A stretch of DNA of 36,978 nucleotides from H111-94 sp034436045. Lineage in GTDB: Bacteria; Chloroflexota; Ktedonobacteria; Ktedonobacterales; Ktedonobacteraceae. The translations under genes and the position numbers were made by a program. The first letter of the stretch is position 1, and each line of letters begins with the position of its first letter. The stretch spans positions 1-36,978 of the forward strand of contig DAOTVZ010000234.1 of the NCBI GenBank assembly GCA_034436045.1, given 5' to 3'. Of the stretch, positions 16,200-24,240 are shown in pieces. Below the pieces are notes generated by a model. It did no database searches, had not been told where the DNA came from, and saw only the letters and a list, made by a program, of their open reading frames with translations.

Positions 16200-16928
16200 T
16201 CTACACCTCGCCTGAGAAGGTCCATGGCTACTAACCACCTCTGACCTTACTTACCTACACCCCAATCAACATTCTTCCGATGCCTTCAGCGGCAGAATCA
16301 ATCACAGGTATCGCATACAGTCGTGTGGAACGACTGTCGCTCTACGTCTGGATACACAGAGAGAGGTCAATCTCCCTCGATCACCTCTTGCTTACCTCTC
16401 GTCAGAATGCTTGATGACTACTCCTGCGCAAAAAACACACAGGAATTAGACCTGAATAAATTGAAAAAATAGAAATCAGGCGTGTCCTTCGTGGACGTAC
16501 CACCACAGTGTACAGCGTGAAGAGGAAAATGCTAACCCTTCAGTACTTTCTTCCCACTATGTATAGTGTATCAAAATATTTCTAAGAATATCAACGTGTG
16601 CTGACTCTCTCACCAATATTGGTTATCTTCTCATCAATAGGACGTTAGCGTCACCCATTTATGGGTCATGAACTGCCTCTCATTATAGACTACCAGTCCC
16701 CTACTGATTATAACGTTGCCATCAGCCGCCTCGTTGACATTCGTAGACATCAGGTACGGTTTTTCTGCTTCAACCAGCACCATTTCTCTCTAGCAATCTC
16801 TCGAAGAGAACAACATAGTGTGATCAACAGAGGTAATCAACAATAGTCCACTACTCGTCATCAACTGAAACGGGAGTTGAGGCTCTGCCGACCGCACATA
16901 GACATCATAAGCATACGGCTTCCTTCCC
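16200..16928. other. Long gene-free region upstream of ftsH
   Basis: About 730 bp without a convincing gene between ftsH and the S2P gene. It holds several small dyads: CAGTCGT/ACGACTG (16318-16336), the 14-bp palindrome at 16555-16568, CCAATATTGG (16613-16622) and ACCCAT/ATGGGT (16653-16666), plus a candidate ftsH promoter at 16565-16594. A 61-codon plus-strand open frame at 16661-16846 has no ribosome binding site or recognisable similarity. The length suggests a long leader or an unrecognised small RNA, but nothing specific can be named. Confidence 0.4.
16555..16594 (-). promoter_or_regulatory. Candidate ftsH promoter with palindrome over the -10
   Basis: On the minus strand TTGATA (16589-16594) and TACACT (16565-16570) are spaced by 18 bp. 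The palindrome CACTATGTATAGTG (16555-16568) overlaps the -10 and the presumed start of transcription, as an operator might. It would give a leader of about 360 nt. Confidence 0.3.
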
Positions 16929-18074
16929 TTAACTGGCAGGCTTAACAGGTTGATCCAGGCCCAGGCTACGACGAATCTCGATAAAGCGCACAATAGCCTC
17001 GCGCGTTAAGACACCCACCAGTTGCCCATCTTGCTGCACCACCGGCAACTGGTTGATATTCTGGCTACCGAGCAGGCGTAGCGCATCACGCAACGGCTGT
17101 TCAGGCCTCACAGAATGCAGACGCTCGGCGGGAATCATAATGAAACCAACGGGCGTCTGGCCCCACTCTTCGCGTGGCACATGGCGAATATCACTCAATG
17201 TCACCAACCCTCCCAGTACTCCTCCTTGCAATACCAGCGCTGAACGCAACCCCTGAGGCAAGAAGTACTCATCCACCAGACGCTGCACCGAGATGTTGGC
17301 CGGAACAGTCGTCACATGTGTATCCATGACCTGACCCACCGTGACACCGCTAAATACGGTATCAACCATGGATTGTGTATTAGCCGATTGCGCTGCACTC
17401 AGTAAGAACCAGCCGGTAAAGCAGATCCAGAGACCTGAGAGCGTATTTCCAGCAAAGAACAGCAAGATTCCCCAGGCAATCAGCGCGTAGGCGATAATCT
17501 GTCCCACCGTCGTCGCCACCCTCGTCGCCGTGCGCACATTGCCTGTAATCTTCCAGACAATAGAGCGTAACACACGTCCCCCATCGAGAGGAAAACCGGG
17601 GATGAGATTAAACACACCTAGCAGGAGATTCGCTCCCGCCAGGTAGGCCATCATCGCCCCCCAGGGGGAACCCGTCCCCCCCAGCAAGTACGTGATAAGC
17701 AGCGACAAGCCACCGATGAGCAGGCTCACTAAGGGGCCAACGAAGGCCATCTGAAATTCAACGCCCGGACTTTTTGGCTCCTGTTCGAGATCTGAGATTC
17801 CCCCAAAGATGAAGAGCAGAATATTCTTAACCGGTAGCCCGCGCGCACGAGCTACTAAAGAGTGTGCCAGTTCATGCAGCAGAACAGAGACAAACAAGAG
17901 CAATGAGGACAAAAGACCAAGTATAGCATAAGCTACTGCTGAATAGCCTCGAATAACTGCCGGAAACCAGCCGACGGCAAGCGAGAAGGTTAAGAAAATG
18001 ATAATGATAAACCAGCTAAAGTTGATATAGATGTCGATACCCGCAATACGCCCAATACGAAATGACCCCGGCAT
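16929..18074 (-). CDS. Site-2-type intramembrane metalloprotease (M50) with CBS domain pair
   Basis: An integral-membrane zinc protease of the S2P/M50 family, 381 residues, that cleaves substrates inside the membrane. The zinc site is HELAH (H67, E68, H71) in the helix FVSVLLHELAHS, and the third ligand motif is NLIPGFPLDGG with D164. Several further hydrophobic helices follow to about residue 230. A tandem CBS module occupies about 249-370 (VMDTHVTTVPANIS ... LPVVQQDGQLVGVLT), which usually senses adenine nucleotides and gates activity. The ATG at 18074 is chosen because AAAGGAG lies 7 bases upstream; the in-frame upstream extension overlaps a palindrome. It is divergent from the HTH-GAF regulator across a dyad-rich region. 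The substrate, possibly an anti-sigma factor, is not indicated. Confidence 0.92.
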   Translation of the reverse strand: MPGSFRIGRIAGIDIYINFSWFIIIIFLTFSLAVGWFPAVIRGYSAVAYAILGLLSSLLLFVSVLLHELAHSLVARARGLPVKNILLFIFGGISDLEQEPKSPGVEFQMAFVGPLVSLLIGGLSLLITYLLGGTGSPWGAMMAYLAGANLLLGVFNLIPGFPLDGGRVLRSIVWKITGNVRTATRVATTVGQIIAYALIAWGILLFFAGNTLSGLWICFTGWFLLSAAQSANTQSMVDTVFSGVTVGQVMDTHVTTVPANISVQRLVDEYFLPQGLRSALVLQGGVLGGLVTLSDIRHVPREEWGQTPVGFIMIPAERLHSVRPEQPLRDALRLLGSQNINQLPVVQQDGQLVGVLTREAIVRFIEIRRSLGLDQPVKPAS

Positions 18075-18088
18075 AAAATTCTCCTTTC

Positions 18089-18104
18089 GTGTGCATATGC
18101 ACAC
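18089..18104. promoter_or_regulatory. 16-bp perfect palindrome in the S2P leader
   Basis: GTGTGCATATGCACAC is a perfect 16-bp palindrome ending two bases before the Shine-Dalgarno of the S2P gene. It could be an operator for a dimeric repressor or a small leader hairpin affecting ribosome access. Confidence 0.45.
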
Positions 18105-18106
18105 TT

Positions 18107-18135
18107 CTTATCCTCTATGAGAATGGTAGGATAAG
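18107..18135. promoter_or_regulatory. 8-bp inverted repeat in the S2P leader
   Basis: CTTATCCT (18107-18114) and AGGATAAG (18128-18135) are exact reverse complements with a 13-base loop. The pair lies between the presumed S2P transcription start and the 16-bp palindrome. Confidence 0.35.
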
Positions 18136-18159
18136 ACAACAATCTGTGCAATCCTAATT

Positions 18160-18165
18160 ATTATA
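18160..18165 (-). promoter_or_regulatory. -10 box (TATAAT) for the S2P gene
   Basis: A perfect TATAAT on the minus strand at 18160-18165, about 85 bases before the S2P start. The -35 position falls inside the dyad at 18176-18202 and is not a good consensus, so an activator or repressor may bind there. Confidence 0.4.
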
Positions 18166-18175
18166 ACAACATAAA

Positions 18176-18202
18176 TTTCGTCCTTGTATACAACGGACGA
18201 AA
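18176..18202. promoter_or_regulatory. 27-bp dyad operator candidate in divergent region
   Basis: TTTCGTCC (18176-18183) and GGACGAAA (18195-18202) are exact reverse complements, and the interior TTGTATACAA (18184-18193) is itself a 10-bp palindrome, so nearly the whole 27 bp is symmetric. It covers the -35 region of the S2P promoter and lies just upstream of the HTH-GAF promoter, a natural place for an operator controlling both. Confidence 0.5.
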
Positions 18203-18220
18203 ATGTCTTTGTTACCACAT

Positions 18221-18249
18221 TTGACCTTTTCTACCAAAGCTGATACGAT
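18221..18249 (+). promoter_or_regulatory. Candidate sigma-70 promoter for HTH-GAF operon
   Basis: TTGACC (18221-18226) and TACGAT (18244-18249) are separated by exactly 17 bp, about 60 bp before the start codon at 18308. The same -10 sequence appears in the ArsR-gene promoter at 24120-24125. Confidence 0.5.
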
Positions 18250-18307
18250 ACAAAGCATCAACTAAACGTCTTATTGTATCCATATATCTTATACATGGAG
18301 CAGACTC

Positions 18308-19306
18308 ATGCAAGACTCCAGCTCATGGCGCGATGTATTAAAGGAACTCGTACAGGACACGCACGAGAGGCAACGAATCGCAAACGAAGTGAACGTTAGC
18401 CAGGCCACACTTATGCGTTGGGTTCATGAGGAATCGATGCCGCGCCCACGCAATCTGCGCATGCTTCTCAAAGCCTTACCTCCGCAGTATCAGCGTACCC
18501 TCAGTCCCCTGCTCTCAGTGGAACTTCAGAAGAGTCTGGATGACGATGATCTTTCAGAAGAAATACCCTCTATCTTCTACCGGCAAGTTATCCGCGCCCA
18601 CGTAACACTACCTCAACCTTTACATTTTAGCTCTATCTGTGACACCATCTTACTACAAGCTCTTATGCAGCTCGACGCTAACCGTAGTGGGATGGAAATT
18701 ACGATTGTGCAATGCATGCCGCCAAGCCATAACCAGACTGTGAGAAGCCTGCGCGAAAGCATAGGACGTGGTACACCACCGCTCTCACGCGAGTTAGAGC
18801 AACGTACTATCTTTCTCGGTGCCGAATCACTGGCCGGTTATGCGATTACCAACGGACGTCCCTATGCCATTCAGAGCCGTGAAGAAGGGATACATCTCTT
18901 CCCAGTGCATTGGGTCGGCCCAGAAGAAAGCGCGATGGCCTGTCCCATTATGCGTTGCAATACCGTTGCCGGTTGTTTACTCGTTTCCAGTATTCATCCC
19001 AACTATTTCGTTTCGCCTACCAGGCGCACACTGGTCGAGAACTATGCTGATCTACTTGTCCTCGCCTTTGAACACGACCAGTTTTATCCACGCGAGCTAA
19101 TCACGCTGTATACTATGCCACCTTATGAGAAACAACGCCCTATCGTGCAAACCTTCCGCAACCGTGTCATCCAATTGATGGTACGTTCACAGCGAGAAAA
19201 GCGCGATATAAATATCATTCAGGCCGAGCAACAGGTCTGGCAAGAGATCGAACAGGAATTGCTCAATTATTTTCTCGCGGAGAACCAGAAAGAGAGACAA
19301 CCATGA
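18308..19306 (+). CDS. HTH-GAF transcriptional regulator
   Basis: A 332-residue cytosolic protein. Residues about 10-60 form a helix-turn-helix (QRIANEVNVSQATLMRWVHEE), XRE-like in spacing. Residues about 95-265 fit a GAF sensor domain, ending in MACPIMRCNTVAGCLLVSS and a helix that leads into a C-terminal charged helical tail. GAF domains bind small ligands, so this is probably a ligand-responsive regulator; the ligand is unknown. GGAG lies 7 bases before the ATG. The stop overlaps the start of the methyltransferase gene (ATGA), so the two are coupled. It faces the S2P gene across a spacer with a 27-bp dyad, which may be its binding site (inference). Confidence 0.72.
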   Translation: MQDSSSWRDVLKELVQDTHERQRIANEVNVSQATLMRWVHEESMPRPRNLRMLLKALPPQYQRTLSPLLSVELQKSLDDDDLSEEIPSIFYRQVIRAHVTLPQPLHFSSICDTILLQALMQLDANRSGMEITIVQCMPPSHNQTVRSLRESIGRGTPPLSRELEQRTIFLGAESLAGYAITNGRPYAIQSREEGIHLFPVHWVGPEESAMACPIMRCNTVAGCLLVSSIHPNYFVSPTRRTLVENYADLLVLAFEHDQFYPRELITLYTMPPYEKQRPIVQTFRNRVIQLMVRSQREKRDINIIQAEQQVWQEIEQELLNYFLAENQKERQP

Positions 19307-20172
19307 CAGCGGATCAGTCTCAACCAGTTGAGAATGAAAATACCTATGTCATCAACTCAGAGAATGTCGCCGAGATGGTGCGCCTGCGCATTCAGGATAT
19401 GATGGTGACAAAGGCTATGGGGGGGCTGTTCATCGAACCGGTAACGATTACCCCCTCAAGCCGCATCCTGGATGTCGCCTGCGGCCCCGGTGGCTGGGCT
19501 TTAGAAGTTGCCTACACCTATCCAGAAGCCGAAGTAATCGGCATCGATATTAGCGAGCGCATGATCACTTACACTAATACCCAGGCGCGCGTGCAAGGTC
19601 TGGATAATGCCCGATTCCTTACCATGAACGTCCTGGAACCACTCCAATTTGCCGACAATAGCTTTGACATCGTGAATGCTCGCTTCCTTACCTTCTTCAT
19701 GCTCAAGGACGCCTGGATGCCATTGGTACGCGAGATGGTACGTATTACCCGATCCGGCGGTCGCATTTACCTCACTGAGACGAATGATTCCGGCGTTACC
19801 AATAGTCCTGCCTTTCAACGCTGGTATGAACTCTTTGCCAGAGCGTATGCGCTGGCCGGTCGCAGCTTCAATCCCAACGGGCAACACGCCGGTATCACTC
19901 CCATGCTAGGCAAATTCTTACAAGATGCCGGTTGCCAGGACATCATCGAGAAAATGAACGTCCTCAACTTCTCAGCCGGTTCCCCAGCCCACCAGAGCTA
20001 TTACGAAAACTACAAAGTAGCTTTTTTATTGGCGCAGGAATTTACAATTAAGATGGGGATTGCAACACGAGAAGAAATGAACGCTCTCTATGAGCAAACT
20101 ATGCTAGAAATGTTACAAGACAATTTCCGCGCCCATCTCTACTATCTAACGGTGCGCGGGATAAAGCCATAA
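19303..20172 (+). CDS. Class I SAM-dependent methyltransferase
   Basis: A 289-residue Rossmann-fold methyltransferase that transfers a methyl group from S-adenosylmethionine. Motif I is ILDVACGPGG (about 55-64), followed by the acidic strand VIGIDISERM (D82), and then NVLEPLQFADNSFDIVNARF, the motif II/III region. It resembles the UbiE/small-molecule group in organisation rather than DNA or rRNA methylases, but the acceptor is not evident. The ATG lies inside the last codons of the HTH-GAF gene (4-base overlap), so expression is coupled and the two probably share a pathway. A fused ETF gene follows after 50 bp in the same direction and could be in the same transcript. Confidence 0.9.
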   Translation: MTADQSQPVENENTYVINSENVAEMVRLRIQDMMVTKAMGGLFIEPVTITPSSRILDVACGPGGWALEVAYTYPEAEVIGIDISERMITYTNTQARVQGLDNARFLTMNVLEPLQFADNSFDIVNARFLTFFMLKDAWMPLVREMVRITRSGGRIYLTETNDSGVTNSPAFQRWYELFARAYALAGRSFNPNGQHAGITPMLGKFLQDAGCQDIIEKMNVLNFSAGSPAHQSYYENYKVAFLLAQEFTIKMGIATREEMNALYEQTMLEMLQDNFRAHLYYLTVRGIKP

Positions 20173-20222
20173 ACAACGCCCGATACTACGGTTTTACACA
20201 CTTGATAGAATGAGGAAAATCT

Positions 20223-22130
20223 ATGCAGCAGCAGAATATCGATCAGAATGCCGTTCGCCCGTTGAACATCGTAGTCTGTGTCAAACAGGTGCCGCTCGTT
20301 TCAGCCATGCGCTTCGATACCCAGACACGTCGTCTCATACGTGAAGGGGTGCCGTTAGAAATGAATGAACTGGATGTCTACGCTCTCACCGAAGCTCTGC
20401 GCCTGCGTGATGCTCATGGCGGCACCGTCACAGTTATTACAATGGGACCGCCACAGGCGCGCGAGGTGTTGGCAGTAGCGCTGGCCATGGGGGCCGACCA
20501 CACCCTTCACCTCAACGACCGTGCCTTCGCCGGAGCAGATACCGCCGCTACCGCGCGCACCCTTGCCGCCGCCATCCAAACCTACACTCCCTCGTTCGAT
20601 CTCATCTTTTGCGGTCGCCACAGCGTCGATGCTGAAACCGCGCAGGTTGGCCCGGAGCTTGCCGAAATGCTGAACATCCCACAGGTCAGCGCCGTACAAC
20701 AGATCAGCTTGGAAGTAGAAAATGGTCGGCGCGTCATCATCGCCACACGCGAAACTGATGATGGCAACGAGACATTGCGCGTTCCTTGCCCCTCGCTCGT
20801 CACAGCCGCCGAAAATCTCAACGAAGGTATCTGGCCCGACGAACATGCTATCAAGACCGCCAGTGAACAGGCCGGTGAGCGCATTCAGGTCATCACCGCC
20901 GCTCATCTTCCCCTCGACGCAACACTACTGGGCCAGCAGGGTTCTCCTACCTGGGTTGCCGATGTTGTGGCTGAGAGTCCAACGCGCATAGGCCGTGTCA
21001 TTAACGAAAGCGACCCCGCGCGCGCAGTAGAACTGTTGCTGACCGATCTGCGCTCTCGTGGCTTGCTACCCGGTGGAATGGCTCTCGAACAAGAACAGGC
21101 CAACACCGGTCAAATGCTTCCCACACGTCAGCACGATCCGCTTCCTGGCAAGGCCATCTGGGTAGTCGCGGAACCCGGTCAAGAGGGGGTCAGGCGCGTC
21201 ACTCTTGAACTGCTCGGCAAGGGCATTGAACTGGCGACGCAACTACAAGGTGAACTGGCCGCCGTTCTCATCGGCGGGCCGGAGATCACAGCACATGCTG
21301 CTATGTTGGCTGCTTACGGTGCAGAACGCATCTACCTCGCCGCCGACCCCGCCCTTGCAACCTATAACACAGATGGCTATAGTGCTGTACTGAGCGAGGC
21401 CATCACACGCTATCAACCCGCTATTGTGCTACTGGGATCGACAGCGGACGGACGCGATCTAGCGCCACGTGTAGCGGCACGCCTCAACCTGGGGCTGACA
21501 GGTGACTGTATCGACCTTGCCATCGACAATCAACAACGGCTGGTGCAATACAAACCGGCCTTTGGTGGTAGCATCGTGTCACTCATTCTTTCCAATACCA
21601 CTCCGGCAATGGCAACGTTGCGCCCCGGCATGCTTACCGCCGCTATCCCCGACACAAATCGCCAGCCAGTGATCGAACCTCTATCGACCGCAGGAATTGT
21701 CGCTCGCATACGCACCGAGGTTTTACAGCGTGAATATCACGATACCGGCATTGCCGCGCTTGAGTCGGCAAAAATTGTGCTTGGCGTTGGCATGGGCATG
21801 GGTGATCCAACACAGTACCAACCGCTCTACCGACTCGCGGAGCTGCTCCACGCCGCCATCGGCGCAACCCGCAACGTGGCCGACCAGGGCTGGCTGCCAA
21901 AACAAATGCAAATTGGCCTGACCGGTCGCGCTATCTCACCCCGCCTCTATCTCGCGCTCGGCGTGCGGGGCGCGCCAGAACACCTGGCCGGCATCCGCAA
22001 AGCAGGTTACATCGTCTCCATCAACAAAAACAAGCGCGCCCAGATCTTTCGCCACTCCGACCTGGGCATCGTTGGCGACGTGCATATTCTCTTGCCCCTG
22101 TTGATCGAGCGCCTATCCGCACAGACATGA
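20223..22130 (+). CDS. Electron transfer flavoprotein, fused beta-alpha polypeptide
   Basis: A 635-residue fusion of both ETF subunits, normally separate proteins. Residues 1 to about 235 match the beta subunit (IVVCVKQVP, then NELDVYALTEALRLRD, and FCGRHSVDAETAQVGPELAE). After a linker, residues about 309-490 match the N-terminal domain of the alpha subunit (KAIWVVAEPG, LLGSTADGRDLAPRVAARL). Residues about 515-635 carry the FAD domain (QMQIGLTGRAISPRLYLALG and SINKNKRAQIF). The fusion order is beta then alpha. It would pass electrons from acyl-CoA or related dehydrogenases to a quinone oxidoreductase, but no partner dehydrogenase lies in the window. In the FAD region the usual Arg-containing Gly loop reads GVGMGMG, and the usual INxD reads INKN. 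AGGA lies 6 bases before the ATG. Confidence 0.9.
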   Translation: MQQQNIDQNAVRPLNIVVCVKQVPLVSAMRFDTQTRRLIREGVPLEMNELDVYALTEALRLRDAHGGTVTVITMGPPQAREVLAVALAMGADHTLHLNDRAFAGADTAATARTLAAAIQTYTPSFDLIFCGRHSVDAETAQVGPELAEMLNIPQVSAVQQISLEVENGRRVIIATRETDDGNETLRVPCPSLVTAAENLNEGIWPDEHAIKTASEQAGERIQVITAAHLPLDATLLGQQGSPTWVADVVAESPTRIGRVINESDPARAVELLLTDLRSRGLLPGGMALEQEQANTGQMLPTRQHDPLPGKAIWVVAEPGQEGVRRVTLELLGKGIELATQLQGELAAVLIGGPEITAHAAMLAAYGAERIYLAADPALATYNTDGYSAVLSEAITRYQPAIVLLGSTADGRDLAPRVAARLNLGLTGDCIDLAIDNQQRLVQYKPAFGGSIVSLILSNTTPAMATLRPGMLTAAIPDTNRQPVIEPLSTAGIVARIRTEVLQREYHDTGIAALESAKIVLGVGMGMGDPTQYQPLYRLAELLHAAIGATRNVADQGWLPKQMQIGLTGRAISPRLYLALGVRGAPEHLAGIRKAGYIVSINKNKRAQIFRHSDLGIVGDVHILLPLLIERLSAQT

Positions 22131-22174
22131 TGATGAGTACCTACAAAAACATGCGCTTACGATACTATCATCAT
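22127..22174. terminator. Imperfect hairpin overlapping two stop codons
   Basis: ATGATGATGAGTA (22127-22139) and TACTATCATCAT (22163-22174) pair with one bulged G. The left arm contains the ETF stop codon, and the right arm contains the stop of the convergent peptidase gene; the loop is 23 bases. It may act as a compact bidirectional 3' end. Confidence 0.4.
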
Positions 22175-24003
22175 ACCTTGAGATATTTATCGAGAAAACA
22201 GGCAACGGCGGGATAGGCACGCAGACGATTGGCCCGCTTAATCAATCCATGCCCTTCATCCTCAAAGCGCAGGTACTCAACGGGGACATCGCGCTGACGC
22301 AGCGCCGCCACAATCTGCTCAGCTTCACCCACCGGCACACGTGGATCATTCGCGCCATGAATTACAAACATAGGAGCGGTAATACGGTCTACGTGCCGAA
22401 TAGGCGAAATCTGCTCCAGAAATTCGCGGTCGCGCTCCAGGCTACCGTACTCGGACTCGCGCTGCTTCCGACGCCAGGGGCCGGTATGCTCCAGGAAGGT
22501 CACAAAATTGGCAATACCAACGATATCGACGGCTGCCGCCCACAGGTCAGGGTAGGTCGTGACGGCAGCCAGCACCATGAAACCGCCGTAACTCCCACCC
22601 ATCACCGCTATGCGTCTGGGGTCGGCAATACCCTGCTCGCACAGCCACAAAACAGCGTATTGCAGGTCTTTCACCGAGTCCATCCGCAAACGCACATCAT
22701 CTAAACTTTGATATTCGTAGCCATAGCCTGTGCTGCCGCGCACATTGGGAGCCAGCACCCCATAGCCGCAACCGACCAGATACTGAATGACCGGATTGAA
22801 GACCGGCATAGCCTGGCTCTCCGGCCCGCCATGCACATGCACCACGACCGGCAGATTGCGTTGCTCTCCATCCGGCAGATACAGAAAAGCCGGAATCTCG
22901 CGTCCATCAAACGTCGGATAGCGCACCAGGGACGGATTGACAAAGGCAGAACGTGGAATGCCACCCAGCGAACTCTTTGTAGCGCGCCAGATCACGCCCT
23001 GCTCCATATCCCATACGTAGATATCGGTCGCGTCATCGGGACAAGAAAACGTAATTGCCAGACGCTTGCCATCGCGCGACCAGACCATCTCATTGACTAC
23101 ACCCGCTGGAAGCGTTGGCCCTTGTAGCGGCTTCCGTTGCTCCCAGCCTTGTGTGACATCGAACAACTCTAGCTTAGAGTAGCCATCTTCATTTATCACC
23201 AGCGCCATGCGCGTGCCATCTCGTGTCACGGTCAAAAGATTAATATCCCACTGCTCCTCTTTCAGATAGCTCAGCGTACCGGTAGACAGGTCGAGATAGG
23301 TCAGTGAGTGAAACTGGTGTTGATAATTGGTGAGCAGATAGAGTCCACCGCGATCAGATGACCAGCAAGCAGCATAAAATAGCGCAGGCCCCTCGCCCAC
23401 AGGCTCCGGTGTAAGCATACGCAGCTCATTGGAGACGGTATCAATCAACAAAAGTCGATTGCGGATATTCGCTTCAGAGCGCGAAACAAGCACGTATCTG
23501 CCATCCGGTGAATAGCGTATTGCATAATTCGTCCCATCATGTTGTAACAGGCATGTGGTAACGCCAGTCTCAATACGGCGTTCATAAACATCAAAATAAC
23601 GTCGATCACGCTCATTACTACTATAGACAATCCGTGTGCCATCTGGCGACCAGCCGCCAAACGCAAAGATCACATCCGGCTGCTCCGTCAAGGCGGTAAA
23701 ACTGGCCCCATCGCCACTGAGCAGGTAGAGTTGGGTCAACTCGCTACCACCCACATCAGCCGAGACAAGCATAGCGTCAGCAACCGGCGAATAGCTCACA
23801 CCCGCCACACGCTCACCCCGAAAGGTCAACTGATTCGGCCAGGGCGGCCGCATCAACCGAACATCAATCGGGATATTCCAGACCTCTGCCACACCTGTAA
23901 TATCGGTGAGAAAACTGAGCGAATTTCCATCAGGAGAAAAGCTGGGGCCATAAGCCGAGCGAACATTCAAATAGCGTTCAAAACTATATCTTTCCGTTGC
24001 CAC
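22171..24003 (-). CDS. S9-family prolyl oligopeptidase-type serine peptidase
   Basis: A 610-residue cytosolic peptidase with an N-terminal beta-propeller of repeated TolB/WD40-like blades (for example FSPDGNSLSFLTD, WSPDGTRIVYSS, YSPDGRYVLVS), and a C-terminal alpha/beta-hydrolase domain. The catalytic triad is visible: S471 in GGSYGGF, D553 in HGANDPRVP and H585 in DEGHGL. The family releases dipeptides or acylated amino acids from small peptides; the propeller limits substrate size. The GTG at 24003 is preferred because AGAAGGAG lies 6 bases upstream, while the TTG at 24009 directly abuts it. A perfect TATAAT (24059-24064) lies upstream. There is no signal peptide. It is divergent from the ArsR-type regulator and convergent with the ETF gene. 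Confidence 0.92.
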   Translation of the reverse strand: MATERYSFERYLNVRSAYGPSFSPDGNSLSFLTDITGVAEVWNIPIDVRLMRPPWPNQLTFRGERVAGVSYSPVADAMLVSADVGGSELTQLYLLSGDGASFTALTEQPDVIFAFGGWSPDGTRIVYSSNERDRRYFDVYERRIETGVTTCLLQHDGTNYAIRYSPDGRYVLVSRSEANIRNRLLLIDTVSNELRMLTPEPVGEGPALFYAACWSSDRGGLYLLTNYQHQFHSLTYLDLSTGTLSYLKEEQWDINLLTVTRDGTRMALVINEDGYSKLELFDVTQGWEQRKPLQGPTLPAGVVNEMVWSRDGKRLAITFSCPDDATDIYVWDMEQGVIWRATKSSLGGIPRSAFVNPSLVRYPTFDGREIPAFLYLPDGEQRNLPVVVHVHGGPESQAMPVFNPVIQYLVGCGYGVLAPNVRGSTGYGYEYQSLDDVRLRMDSVKDLQYAVLWLCEQGIADPRRIAVMGGSYGGFMVLAAVTTYPDLWAAAVDIVGIANFVTFLEHTGPWRRKQRESEYGSLERDREFLEQISPIRHVDRITAPMFVIHGANDPRVPVGEAEQIVAALRQRDVPVEYLRFEDEGHGLIKRANRLRAYPAVACFLDKYLKV

Positions 24004-24058
24004 AAGCAACTCCTTCTAGCTAGCAGGATGCGGTCTGCACGTTCGGGGATATGTTGTT

Positions 24059-24064
24059 ATTATA
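24059..24064 (-). promoter_or_regulatory. -10 box (TATAAT) for the S9 peptidase gene
   Basis: A perfect TATAAT on the minus strand about 55 bases before the start codon, with no good -35 at the expected spacing. A start site here would give a leader of about 50 nt. Confidence 0.35.
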
Positions 24065-24096
24065 ACTCATGTATGCCGCAAGACGAACACTCTGCC

Positions 24097-24125
24097 TTGA
24101 CATTCTTCATCAGTTACTATACGAT
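24097..24125 (+). promoter_or_regulatory. Sigma-70 promoter for ArsR-type regulator operon
   Basis: A perfect -35 TTGACA (24097-24102) and TACGAT (24120-24125) with 17-bp spacing. It lies upstream of both possible starts of the regulator gene. Confidence 0.5.
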
Positions 24126-24240
24126 TCACACATACGATATTTTTAGTACGTTCTGTCAAAGTGATTCATATGGAAGCATTCGTATGAACAAAGAGAAAAC
24201 CGAGCAGCATCAAAACGAAGAGGTAACGGAGGGAGTCGCA

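Noticed and set aside
16661..16846. 61-codon plus-strand frame in the ftsH-S2P spacer
   Set aside because: No Shine-Dalgarno sequence, no recognisable domain and a composition like non-coding DNA.
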